This document shows, one piece after another, positions 1 to 8,040 of a stretch of DNA of 45,499 nucleotides. The notes under the pieces are model-generated. The model searched no databases. It was not told where the DNA came from and saw only the letters and a program-made list of their open reading frames with translations. The translations under genes and the position numbers were made by a program. Each line of letters opens with the position of its first letter. Position 1 is the stretch's first letter. This stretch comes from Chloroflexota bacterium. Lineage in GTDB: Bacteria > Chloroflexota > UBA11872. The stretch is taken from positions 1 to 45,499 of the forward strand of contig JAPOXD010000058.1 of NCBI GenBank assembly GCA_026707285.1, read 5' to 3'.

Positions 1-68
1 TGGTTGTGGCCCAGCGTCTCCGACACCACCGCTTCCGCGAACGACGGCCGGCCCAGCTCCCGGTGCAT
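1..68 (-). CDS. Possible N-terminus of an unidentified protein, cut by window edge
   Basis: On the minus strand an ATG at 68-66 opens a frame with no stop to the window edge, giving 22 codons that begin MHRELGRPSFAEAVVSETLG. A purine-rich GGAGAGG lies just upstream of the ATG at ribosome-binding distance. The frame would lie downstream of purA in the same direction, after about 150 bases that contain a short repeat. The fragment is too short to assign a family; a transposase-like N-terminus is possible but not shown. It may also be chance, since open frames of this length are common at this GC content. Confidence 0.3.
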   Translation of the reverse strand, partial: MHRELGRPSFAEAVVSETLGHN

Positions 69-132
69 ACGCCCTCTCCAACCTCATCAGCCTGGCGACG
101 CCCCCATGGTCCGCTCCGCCCCTGGATTTATG

Positions 133-163
133 CAAAGGTCTCCCAAGGGAGAGGGAGTCGGAC
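133..163 (+). repeat. Short intergenic repeat, copy A
   Basis: The 31 bases match, in inverted orientation, the segment 45425-45455 near the other end of the window at 28 of 31 positions by hand alignment. The core holds a short palindrome, TCTCCC and GGGAGA separated by two bases. It lies in the spacer downstream of purA. It resembles small dispersed REP-like elements; its genome-wide copy number cannot be seen here. Confidence 0.7.
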
Positions 164-219
164 GCGGGAATGTCGGACCCGAAGTCGCCTGCCAGCCGTG
201 GTTTCGGTGGCGACTCGGT

Positions 220-1518
220 TCAGCCCGACAGGCTGAACGCCGGGTCGCGTGTCGCCACGGCCGTCCGATGCTGGCCGGTGCCGACCATTGCCACGGGAAT
301 GCCCGTAATCTCTTCGATGGTGCGAACGTAGTGCTGGGCGTTTGGCGGCAGCGCGTCGTAGTCCTGCACGCCCTCGGTGGAGGACATCCAGCCGGGCAGG
401 TCCTGGTAGATGGGTCGCGCGCGGCTGAGCGCGTGGGTGTCGGGCGCCAGGTCGACGCGCCGGCCGTCGATCATGTAGCCCTCGCACACGCGCAGCTTCT
501 CGAACCCGTCCAGCGCGTCGATCTTGGTCAGCGCCAGGGCATCGACCCCGCTCAGCGCGCCCACGGTGCGGATGGGCACGGCGTCGAACCAGCCGCAGCG
601 CCGCGGACGGCCCGTCGAGGCGCCGTACTCGCCGGCGCCGACGTTGCGCAAGCGGTCGCCGGTGCTGTCGGTGAGCTCCGTCGGGAATGGCCCCTCGCCG
701 ACCGAGGACGTGAACGCCTTGGCGATGCCCAGCACCTTGTCCAGCGCCTTGGGCGGAATCCCCGCGCCGATGCAGGCGCCCGCGGCCGACGGGCTCGACG
801 ACGTGACGTAGGGATAGTGACCCCAATCCAGGTCGCGCATCACGCCCAACTGGCCTTCGAGCACGATGTTGCGGTTCTGGCTCAGCGCCTCGGATACCAG
901 CGGCAGCGAGTCCACCACGTGCGGACGCAGCGTTTCGCCCCACGCCAGCGCCTCATCGACCAGGGCGCTGGGGTCCAGGGGTTCCAGTCCGTAGGCCTCG
1001 GTGAGCAGCCGGTTCTTCGGCTCGAGGATGCTTGGAATCCAGGTGGACAAATAGTCGGCGTCGAGGAGGTCGCCGACGCGCACCCCTGAGCGAGCCGCCT
1101 TGTCGGCGTAGACCGGCCCGATGCCCCGCAGCGTGGTGCCCTGCACCAGCTCGCCGCGTTGCTGCTCCTCGGCGGCGTCGAGCGCGACGTGATAGGGCAT
1201 CACCACGTGGGCGCGCTCGGCGATCTTGAATGTGTCGAACGAGATGCCCGTGGCTTCGCCAACCTCCCGCATTTCGTCGATCAGCGCCTGCGGATTCACG
1301 ACCGTGCCCGGCCCGAGCAGGTTCACCGTGCCAGAGTGGAAGACGCCGGCCGGCAGCAGGTGCAGCGCATAGGTGCCGTAGTCGTTGACGATGGTGTGGC
1401 CGGCGTTGTTGCCGCCTTGGAAGCGGATGACGAGGTCGGCGCGCTCCGCCAGATTGTCGACGATCTTGCCTTTGCCTTCGTCGCCCCATTGCGCGCCGAT
1501 CACGGCGATGGTGCTCAT
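220..1518 (-). CDS. purA: Adenylosuccinate synthetase PurA
   Basis: PurA joins IMP and aspartate using GTP to give adenylosuccinate, the first committed step from IMP to AMP, in the cytoplasm. The chosen ATG at 1518 gives 432 residues, the usual family length; the frame stays open 12 codons upstream but the family N-terminus MSTIAVIGAQWGDEGKGK starts here. Visible motifs are the P-loop-like GDEGKGK with its catalytic Asp, NAGHT with the catalytic His near residue 41, GTTLRGIGPVYADK, GPFPTEL and STGRPRRCGW. The IMP-binding stretch usually reading EGAQG reads EGQLG, and the segment after it is also divergent, pointing to a variant PurA branch. The Asp of GDEGKGK is kept, unlike in PurZ-type enzymes. 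It sits 92 bases downstream of pyrG on the same strand, probably in one nucleotide-synthesis operon. Confidence 0.95.
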   Translation of the reverse strand: MSTIAVIGAQWGDEGKGKIVDNLAERADLVIRFQGGNNAGHTIVNDYGTYALHLLPAGVFHSGTVNLLGPGTVVNPQALIDEMREVGEATGISFDTFKIAERAHVVMPYHVALDAAEEQQRGELVQGTTLRGIGPVYADKAARSGVRVGDLLDADYLSTWIPSILEPKNRLLTEAYGLEPLDPSALVDEALAWGETLRPHVVDSLPLVSEALSQNRNIVLEGQLGVMRDLDWGHYPYVTSSSPSAAGACIGAGIPPKALDKVLGIAKAFTSSVGEGPFPTELTDSTGDRLRNVGAGEYGASTGRPRRCGWFDAVPIRTVGALSGVDALALTKIDALDGFEKLRVCEGYMIDGRRVDLAPDTHALSRARPIYQDLPGWMSSTEGVQDYDALPPNAQHYVRTIEEITGIPVAMVGTGQHRTAVATRDPAFSLSG

Positions 1519-1610
1519 CGGGTGTCCTCTCGGTGGCGGCGCGTGCGATGCCACGCGCGCCGGGTCCTGCAGTTCATGGTCGTCTTCGAGGGGTCGGGCG
1601 GCGGCGACCC

Positions 1611-3308
1611 TCAGCCGGCCACCTCTGGCACCGATTCAGGCACGGGACTCCGCCCCTCGACGTGCCGCACCGCCGCCTCCAGGAATCCCCAGAACAACGG
1701 GTGCGGGCGCGTCGGCCGCGAGGCGAACTCCGGATGAAACTGGCACCCGACGAACCACGGATGGTGGTCCAACTCCACGATTTCCACCAGTGCGCCGTCC
1801 GGCGAGAGGCCGCTGAGGGTCATGCCCTGCGAGCGCAGGATATCGCGGTAGTTGTTGTTGACTTCCATGCGGTGGCGGTGTCGTTCTTCGATGCTGGCGG
1901 CGCCGTACACGCGCCGGGCTTGCGTGCCGGCCACCAAGTCGCAGCGCCACGCGCCCAGGCGCATCGAGCCGCCCTTGTTGGCCACGTGATAGTACTCCGG
2001 CATCGGGTGGATGGCCGGATGCGGCGTGTCCGGGTTGAACTCAATGCTGGTGCAGTCGTCGGTGCCCAGCACCTGGCGGACAAACTCGATCACGGCCACC
2101 TGCATCCCGAGGCAAAGCCCCAGGTACGGCACCTTCTGGGTGCGCGCATAGTGGGCCGCCATGATCTTGCCTTCGATGCCCCGCGGCCCGAACCCGCCCG
2201 GCACGATGATGCCCGCGACTCCGGCCAGCAGGTCGTGGGGATCGCGGTCCTCGAGCTCCTCCGAATCGACCCAGCGAATGACCGGCCGCACCTTCCAGGC
2301 GATGCCGGCGTGACGGACGGCCTCCACGACGCTGAGGTAGGCGTCGGGCAGCGAGATGTACTTGCCGACGATGGCGATCTCGAGCTCGGGCACGGTGGGA
2401 TCGAGCAGCGCATCGACCGTGGCGCTCCACTCGTCGAGCTCCGGCGTCAATTCGCCCAGGCCCAAGTGCTCGGTGATAAACGCGCCCAGCCCGGCCTCTT
2501 CGAGGACCAGCGGGACTTCGTAGATGGACGCCACTTCGGGGTTCGAAATCACGGCGCGCGATTCGACATCGGCGAACAGCGCAATCTTGTCGACGAGCTC
2601 GGGCGTGAGGCGGTCGTCCGAGCGACAGACCACCACGTCCGGCTGGATGCCGATGCTCCGCAGCTCGCGCACGCTGTGCTGGGTGGGCTTGGTCTTGAGC
2701 TCGAGCGTCGAGCCGAGCCGCGGCACCAGGGTCACGTGGACGAACAGCACGTTGCGCATGCCGACCTCGCGGCGCAACTGCCGCAGCGCCTCGAGAAACG
2801 GGATGTTCTCGATGTCGCCCACCGTGCCGCCAACTTCGACGATCACCACGTCGGGGTCGTCCCCGTCGCCGACGGCTCGAATGCGCGACTTGATCTCGTC
2901 GGTGACGTGCGGGATCACCTGGATCGTGCCGCCCAGGAAGTCGCCCCGCCGCTCACGGGTGATCACGCGGTCGTAGACGGCGCCGGTCGTCAGATTGCTG
3001 GCTCCGGTGAGGCTCTCGTCCACGAACCGCTCGTAGTGGCCGAGATCCTGGTCCGTTTCGGCGCCGTCGACGGTGACGAACACCTCCCCGTGCTCGAGGG
3101 GGCTCATGGTGCCGGGGTCTACGTTGATGTAGGGGTCGAGCTTCATGATCGATACGCGCAGCCCGCGGCTCTTGACCATGCGACCGATGCTGGCGGCCGT
3201 GACTCCCTTGCCGATGGCGGAGACGACGCCGCCCGTCACGAAGATGTAACGCCGCTGGGACGGATGCCGTGCCGCCCGCCCACCGCCCGCCGTTCCGTCG
3301 CGCGTCAC
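1611..3308 (-). CDS. pyrG: CTP synthase PyrG
   Basis: PyrG aminates UTP to CTP using ATP and glutamine. The protein has 565 residues, slightly above the usual 530-550 because of about 20 extra N-terminal residues before RRYIFVTGGVVSAIGKG. The synthetase domain fills roughly residues 20-290, with the ATP-binding GGVVSAIGKG and LDPYINVDPGTM motifs. The C-terminal class I glutamine amidotransferase domain carries the nucleophile in GLCLGMQ (Cys399) and the HPEF pair (His525, Glu527), so the triad is intact. It lies 6 bases downstream of the MBL-fold gene and upstream of purA, which suggests co-transcription of pyrimidine and purine steps. The exact start is uncertain because the first 20 residues are not conserved. 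Confidence 0.96.
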   Translation of the reverse strand: MTRDGTAGGGRAARHPSQRRYIFVTGGVVSAIGKGVTAASIGRMVKSRGLRVSIMKLDPYINVDPGTMSPLEHGEVFVTVDGAETDQDLGHYERFVDESLTGASNLTTGAVYDRVITRERRGDFLGGTIQVIPHVTDEIKSRIRAVGDGDDPDVVIVEVGGTVGDIENIPFLEALRQLRREVGMRNVLFVHVTLVPRLGSTLELKTKPTQHSVRELRSIGIQPDVVVCRSDDRLTPELVDKIALFADVESRAVISNPEVASIYEVPLVLEEAGLGAFITEHLGLGELTPELDEWSATVDALLDPTVPELEIAIVGKYISLPDAYLSVVEAVRHAGIAWKVRPVIRWVDSEELEDRDPHDLLAGVAGIIVPGGFGPRGIEGKIMAAHYARTQKVPYLGLCLGMQVAVIEFVRQVLGTDDCTSIEFNPDTPHPAIHPMPEYYHVANKGGSMRLGAWRCDLVAGTQARRVYGAASIEERHRHRMEVNNNYRDILRSQGMTLSGLSPDGALVEIVELDHHPWFVGCQFHPEFASRPTRPHPLFWGFLEAAVRHVEGRSPVPESVPEVAG

Positions 3309-3314
3309 GGTTCC

Positions 3315-3950
3315 CTAGTTCCTTCGTTCGAGCATGCGCACGTCAACGGGATCGGGAAGCTGTCGGCGGTTGGCGGTGAGGTTGCCGTCGGCCACGGGGT
3401 CCGCGCCGTGAAGCTCCCGCGCCACCAGTCGCCAAGACGCTTCGGGGCTCGCGGCGTCGTCGTCGCCGTAGGGAATCACGATGTTCGGCTCAATGCGAGA
3501 GACCGTCTTGATGATCTGGTCGGGCGAGAGAAACCCGTCGCCGCTGCGCACGCCGATCAGCAACACGTGAATCGTGCCCAATTCATCCAAGAGCGCGTCG
3601 ACCGGGACGCTCGAGAGCTCGGGAACATGCCCCACCGAGACGCCGTCGACGTCGAACGTAAACAGGGTTGTCCGTCGATCGGCCTGGCCGGGCGCGGGCA
3701 CGCCGTGCACGTACACGCCGGCGACCTCGTATTCGCCGGGCCCATCGGCGACGTACGCCGTGAGCGTGCGATCGGAACGCCGCTGCGGCACGCTGGTCCC
3801 ATGGTCGGCGTCCAAGTCGCTCAGCGTCACCACATCGGCCTTGGGCAACGCGGACCGCTGCCTGATGCCGCTGGTGTGTGGGTCGGTGAGAACGGTAGCG
3901 TCACGGCCGCGGAGGCGAAAACAGCCGCCTCCCACCCAGGTGACGTCCAT
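3315..3950 (-). CDS. MBL-fold (UlaG-like) protein with an altered metal-binding motif
   Basis: This 211-residue protein resembles the small metallo-beta-lactamase-fold hydrolases of the UlaG-like group. It opens with MDVTWVGGGCFRLRG, a typical first strand pair, followed by VLTDP. The place of the metal-binding HxHxDH motif reads SDLDADH at residues 44-50, so both leading histidines are replaced by aspartate. The later ligand region reads GHVPEL where a GD pair is usual. It may have lost metal hydrolysis or use a different metal. A GGAGG ribosome-binding site stands just before the ATG. It is the first gene of the MBL-pyrG-purA group and is divergent from the exporter genes. Its role is unknown. 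Confidence 0.75.
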   Translation of the reverse strand: MDVTWVGGGCFRLRGRDATVLTDPHTSGIRQRSALPKADVVTLSDLDADHGTSVPQRRSDRTLTAYVADGPGEYEVAGVYVHGVPAPGQADRRTTLFTFDVDGVSVGHVPELSSVPVDALLDELGTIHVLLIGVRSGDGFLSPDQIIKTVSRIEPNIVIPYGDDDAASPEASWRLVARELHGADPVADGNLTANRRQLPDPVDVRMLERRN

Positions 3951-3996
3951 CCCCCTCCAATGGTGCCTGTGTGTTGGGCAACCCCAGAATCGGCGG

Positions 3997-4002
3997 ATTG
4001 TA
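3997..4002 (-). promoter_or_regulatory. Candidate -10 box for the MBL-pyrG-purA operon
   Basis: Read on the minus strand the hexamer is TACAAT, five of six matches to the sigma-70 -10 consensus, about 46 bases upstream of the MBL-fold start. No convincing -35 box was found at 16-18 bases, so this is only a candidate in the 122-base divergent region 3951-4072. Confidence 0.3.
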
Positions 4003-4072
4003 GCATGGGGCGCGATCCAAACCGGGCGTGACGTGCGCCCGCGAGCCGCCTAGCACGCGCATGGAGCACCAC

Positions 4073-4915
4073 ATGGCACGCGCCGCCGCCTTGCTCAATC
4101 CTTCGTGGGCGCGGCGCGTATGGAGCGCTGCTCGAGAGCTCGCGGACTATACGGACCTTTTGCGCAACCTGGTGGTTCGCGACCTCAAGGTGCGCTATCG
4201 CGGCTCGATTTTCGGCTTCGGGTGGTCGTTGCTCAATCCCCTTCTGATGATGGCCGTGTTCACGCTCGTGTTCCAGGTGTTGGCGCAATACGACGAAATC
4301 CACCTCTACCCGTTCTTCCTTATGTCGGCGCTCGTGCCGTGGCTGTTCACGGCGCAGGCGCTGACTTCCGCCATGCGCAGCATTACGAGCAACGCGCAGC
4401 TCATCAAGAAGGTTTATTTTCCTCGTGAATTGCTGCCAATGAGCGCTGTGCTTGCCAGCTTTGTCAACTTTGTGTTGGCGTTCGTCATATTCTGGATTAT
4501 TGGTCTATTTTTCGGCGTCGGTACGTCTCGCGCCATGCTCATGATTCCTTTAATCATGCTGTTGCATCTTGCGCTTGTCATGGGTCTCAGTTTGATTCTT
4601 GCGATGGCCAACGTGTTCTTCCGGGATACGGAGCATCTGGTCGAGGTTGGATTGCTGGCATGGTTTTTCCTCACGCCCATTTTCTATCCAATTTCGTTTG
4701 TTCCCAACGTTACGTTCCTCGGGCTCGACGTGCACCGGTGGGTGTTCATGCTCAATCCCATGGCCACGCTGACCACCGACTACCGGTTCGCCATCATGTT
4801 CGGGTCCTTCCCCATCCGGCACACCATCGTCACCATTGTCGTGGCGGTGGTGGCGCTCGGCTTGGGCTGGTGGGCCTTTCGACGCTTCGGCCACCGCTTC
4901 GCCGAGGAGTTGTAG
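4073..4915 (+). CDS. wzm: ABC-2 type polysaccharide exporter permease (Wzm-like)
   Basis: This is the membrane subunit of a polysaccharide ABC exporter, moving lipid-linked glycan across the cytoplasmic membrane with the ATPase encoded next. From ATG 4073 it has 280 residues, close to the family norm of about 260-280. An in-frame ATG at 4061 is possible, but GGAG at 4063-4066 sits at the right distance for 4073. The cytoplasmic LRNLVVRDLKVRYRGS motif precedes about six hydrophobic segments, as in Wzm/TagG/KpsM proteins. The stop is 6 bases before the ATPase start. Bases from about 4400 to 4730 are markedly AT-richer than the surroundings (about 50 percent GC by hand count in 4441-4560), with codons such as TTT and ATT that neighbours avoid. 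Confidence 0.92.
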   Translation: MARAAALLNPSWARRVWSAARELADYTDLLRNLVVRDLKVRYRGSIFGFGWSLLNPLLMMAVFTLVFQVLAQYDEIHLYPFFLMSALVPWLFTAQALTSAMRSITSNAQLIKKVYFPRELLPMSAVLASFVNFVLAFVIFWIIGLFFGVGTSRAMLMIPLIMLLHLALVMGLSLILAMANVFFRDTEHLVEVGLLAWFFLTPIFYPISFVPNVTFLGLDVHRWVFMLNPMATLTTDYRFAIMFGSFPIRHTIVTIVVAVVALGLGWWAFRRFGHRFAEEL

Positions 4916-4921
4916 CGCGTC

Positions 4922-6637
4922 GTGCCCGACCACCCACCGCCCGCCATCGAGCTGCGTGGCGTCCGCAAGCGGTTTGTCATCCGCCACGAGGCGGCCCGCA
5001 CGTTTCAGGGAATGGCGCTGGCCCTGCTGGGACGGCGGCCGATGGAGCACGAGGAGTTCTGGGCGCTCGATGACGTAAGCCTCGCGGTGGCGCCCGGCGA
5101 GACGCTGGGGATCATCGGGCCGAACGGGTCGGGCAAGAGCACCATCCTGAAGCTGCTCGCCGGAACGATCCAGGCCACGGAGGGCCAGGTCACCGCACGC
5201 GGTCGGGTGTTTGGGCTGCTCGAGCTGGGGGCCGGCATGCATCCCGACCTCACCGGACGCGAGAACATCTTCCTGAACGGATCGTTCCTCGGCCTCAACC
5301 GGCGCGCGATTCAAGCGATGTACGACGACATCGTGGCGTTTGCCGAGCTCGAGCAATTCATCGACACGCCCGTCAAGCACTACTCGTCCGGCATGTTCAT
5401 GCGGCTGGGGTTCGCGATCGCCATTCACGTGGACCCGGAAATCCTGCTGATCGACGAGGTGCTGGCCGTGGGCGATGCGCACTTCGCGGCCAAGTGCTAC
5501 GCGGCCTTGGCCCGCGTGAAGCGCCGCCGCCGCACGATGGTGCTGGTCTCGCACGATCCCATCCAGGTGCGGCGGTTTTGCGACCGCGTGGTCTGGCTGG
5601 ATCGGGGCAAGGTGCGCCAGGCCGGCGATCCTCACCAGGTCATCCAGGACTACGTGCAGCACATGCAAGGCGCAGCGACGCCCGACGACGCAACGGCCGT
5701 ACGGCGCGACCGGGACGAACCCACCGCCCTACAGATCCGGGCGGCGGTCCTGCGGGAGAGTGCGACCGGACCGGAGCAATACACCGTGCTCCCGGGCGAC
5801 ACGGTCACCGTGGCCGCGGAGCTGGAGGCCGAGACACACCTGACCGACGTGATTGTCGGCTGCGCGCTGCACCGCAGTGACGGGTTGCTGGTTGCCGAGT
5901 CAAGCACGGAGACCACCATCGGCCCGCTGGACCTGCCGCCCGGCCGCACCATCGTCACCTGCCGCCTCGGGCCGGTGCCGGTCGGCGTCGGCGCCTACAA
6001 CATTTCGCTTCGCGCCTGGCCCGAGCTCAAGCGCCACCAGCCATACCATCGGTGGGACAACGCCCTGACATTCTTCGTGGGCAAGTTCGCCGGCCATCAG
6101 CGGGGCGCGGTCGTCGTTCCCGCCCAATGGCGCGCCCGCGTCTCGCGCGATCATCCGCCGCTCGAGCGCGGCGATGCCCCGGTCGCCCAGCCGGACATGA
6201 TCAGCGAGTCGCCGCGCCAGATCTGGCGCCACCCGCCCGCCGAGCTCCGCCTAGGCGACGGCGACGACGACTGGCTCGGCGAGGGCTGGCATCCGGCCGA
6301 GGAGTGGCCGCCCCGCCTCCGCTGGACCACGGATCGCGCGGTGGCCTTTGTCACCCAATCCGTGGGGCAGGGCACCTTGCGGATGTCGGTGTGCCGGCCG
6401 TTTCACGACATCGATGGCGCAAGAGTCCGGATTCGTCTCAATGGGCGGCACGTGGCGACGCTTACCGTGCGGCACATGGACTTCGAGGATGTGATCGTGC
6501 CGCTGGATCCGGTGACCGAGCCCACGACGTTGCAGCTCGAAATCGTCGTCGAGGAGCCGCTGGTGCCCGCGGCGGTGGGCATTGACGACGACACCCGCGT
6601 CCTGGGGCTGGCCGTGCGCACGATCAGCGTGGAATGA
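4922..6637 (+). CDS. wzt: Polysaccharide ABC exporter ATPase (Wzt-like) with two C-terminal beta modules
   Basis: The cytoplasmic ATPase subunit powers export by the preceding permease. The 571-residue protein starts at GTG. Its nucleotide-binding domain (1-245) has Walker A GPNGSGKST (66-74), signature YSSGM (154-158), Walker B ILLIDEV (174-180) and switch His211. Residues about 270-390 form the canonical Wzt C-terminal beta-sandwich, which in known systems binds the end of the glycan. A further region, about 444-570, extends the protein beyond ordinary Wzt length of roughly 400-430. This extra module begins around GEGWHPAEEWPPRLRWTTDRA and resembles a module inside the GT4 at 8037-9626. Its stop overlaps the next gene by 4 bases. 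The second module is inferred to bind glycan too. Confidence 0.92.
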   Translation: MPDHPPPAIELRGVRKRFVIRHEAARTFQGMALALLGRRPMEHEEFWALDDVSLAVAPGETLGIIGPNGSGKSTILKLLAGTIQATEGQVTARGRVFGLLELGAGMHPDLTGRENIFLNGSFLGLNRRAIQAMYDDIVAFAELEQFIDTPVKHYSSGMFMRLGFAIAIHVDPEILLIDEVLAVGDAHFAAKCYAALARVKRRRRTMVLVSHDPIQVRRFCDRVVWLDRGKVRQAGDPHQVIQDYVQHMQGAATPDDATAVRRDRDEPTALQIRAAVLRESATGPEQYTVLPGDTVTVAAELEAETHLTDVIVGCALHRSDGLLVAESSTETTIGPLDLPPGRTIVTCRLGPVPVGVGAYNISLRAWPELKRHQPYHRWDNALTFFVGKFAGHQRGAVVVPAQWRARVSRDHPPLERGDAPVAQPDMISESPRQIWRHPPAELRLGDGDDDWLGEGWHPAEEWPPRLRWTTDRAVAFVTQSVGQGTLRMSVCRPFHDIDGARVRIRLNGRHVATLTVRHMDFEDVIVPLDPVTEPTTLQLEIVVEEPLVPAAVGIDDDTRVLGLAVRTISVE

Positions 6638-8040
6638 CCGGCGCCATCGCCGCCGAGGCGCCGCAACCGGTTGGTGGAATCGGCACCGGCCTGCCCCATG
6701 TCCATGTCGTCGTGCTCACCTACAACCCCGGCGCATTTATCGACCGGTGCCTGAACTCCCTCCTGGACACGGACTATCCGGCCTTCGACGTCACCGTGGT
6801 CGACAACGACTCCACCGATGGCTCCGTGCGCAGTCTGCGCCGGAACTTTCCGGGGGTCGCGCTGGTGGAGACCGGGGCCAACCTCGGCTTTTCGCGCGGC
6901 AACAACCTGGCCATGCGCGAGGCGACCGCCCCGTTCATCGCCCTGCTCAACCCCGATACGGAGGTCGATCCGGGCTGGCTGCGGCCGCTGGTCGAGCGGC
7001 TGTGCACCGACCCGGTGGCGGGAGGCGCCGCGCCGAAGATTCTCTACCTGCACGACCGCGTTCCCGTGGAGCTGCACGCGCCAACCTTCGTGCCCGGCGG
7101 CGGCGACACGCGGGAGCTCGGCGTGCGCCTGTATGCGGATGCGTCCGAAGCCGCCCCGCCGGTCGTCAACCAGGGGGCCTATGGACCCGAGACCGACCTC
7201 GAGGGGGCCGCGTTTCGCTGGACGGGCGGGTCGGCGACGCTGGCCGTTCCCGTCGTCGACGGCAAGGCCCGGATCGCGCTGGACGTCGCCGCCGGCCCCG
7301 ACCGAAATGACGTCGAGCTTGCGGTGAAGGTCGGCGGCAAATCGCTTGCCGCGCTCCCAGTCGCCGCTGAGCGCACCCGCTTCGAACGCGATCTCCCCGA
7401 GGATGCCGTCCGTGAGTTCGCGCGTCCCGTCATCGAAAATGCCGGTATCAAGCCGCTCCCGGACGGCTCCATGCGCGATCGCGGCACCTTCGTGACCCAC
7501 GGCAATGTGTGGCAAGCGTGGGACGGACCGGACTTCGCCGCGCCCCGCGAGGTGTTCGCCGTTAAGGGCGGAGCGGCGCTCTACCGGCGTTCGATGCTCG
7601 AAGCGCTGGACTTCTTCGATTCCGGCATTTTCATGTATTACGAAGACGCGGACCTCGCCTGGCGCGCGCGCCGCCGCGGCTGGCGCTTCTGGTACGAGCC
7701 GGCTGCGGTCGTCCGCCATGCCCACGCGGCGTCCAGCCGCGAGTGGTCCCCCGCATTCATCCGCAACGTCGAGTTTGGCAAGCTGCGCATGTTGGCGAAG
7801 AACGCGCCGTGGCGCTGTGCCGGCCACCACGCGGCGCTGGCGTCGATTCACGGAGGACGCGAGATTCGCCGCGGGCTGGCCGCGGGCGATGCCGAGGCGC
7901 TGGCGCGCGGACGAGCCCGGGCCTCGGCGCTGCGCGCGGCGCTGCGGGCCATGCCGGCCACGCTGCGGCTGCGGCGCACCGAAGCGCGCCTGGGGCCGTT
8001 GGACGCGCGCGAGCTGCACCCCTTCTTCGAGCCCGAGTGA
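6634..8040 (+). CDS. GT2 family glycosyltransferase with a large beta-rich insertion
   Basis: This 468-residue protein is probably a rhamnosyltransferase-like GT2 enzyme adding a sugar to a lipid-linked glycan at the cytoplasmic membrane face. The GT-A start VHVVVLTYNPG (23-33), VVDNDSTDGS and the metal-binding NPDTE (106-110) are intact. The acceptor-side GGAALYRRSMLEALDFFD and YYEDADLAWRARRRGW motifs occur only after residue 310. Residues about 145-305 form an insertion rich in alternating hydrophobic residues, absent from standard members of about 300 residues. It contains AAFRWTGGSATLAVPV, reminiscent of the RWTTDRA motif in the neighbouring modules. The ATG overlaps the wzt stop and the stop overlaps the next GTG, so translation is coupled on both sides. 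The acceptor and donor are unknown. Confidence 0.88.
   Translation: MTGAIAAEAPQPVGGIGTGLPHVHVVVLTYNPGAFIDRCLNSLLDTDYPAFDVTVVDNDSTDGSVRSLRRNFPGVALVETGANLGFSRGNNLAMREATAPFIALLNPDTEVDPGWLRPLVERLCTDPVAGGAAPKILYLHDRVPVELHAPTFVPGGGDTRELGVRLYADASEAAPPVVNQGAYGPETDLEGAAFRWTGGSATLAVPVVDGKARIALDVAAGPDRNDVELAVKVGGKSLAALPVAAERTRFERDLPEDAVREFARPVIENAGIKPLPDGSMRDRGTFVTHGNVWQAWDGPDFAAPREVFAVKGGAALYRRSMLEALDFFDSGIFMYYEDADLAWRARRRGWRFWYEPAAVVRHAHAASSREWSPAFIRNVEFGKLRMLAKNAPWRCAGHHAALASIHGGREIRRGLAAGDAEALARGRARASALRAALRAMPATLRLRRTEARLGPLDARELHPFFEPE

Noticed and set aside
1533-4031. Long open plus-strand frame opposite pyrG and the MBL-fold gene
   Set aside because: It is antisense to conserved genes and its translation is low complexity in His, Arg, Asp and Gly, as expected for high-GC shadow frames.
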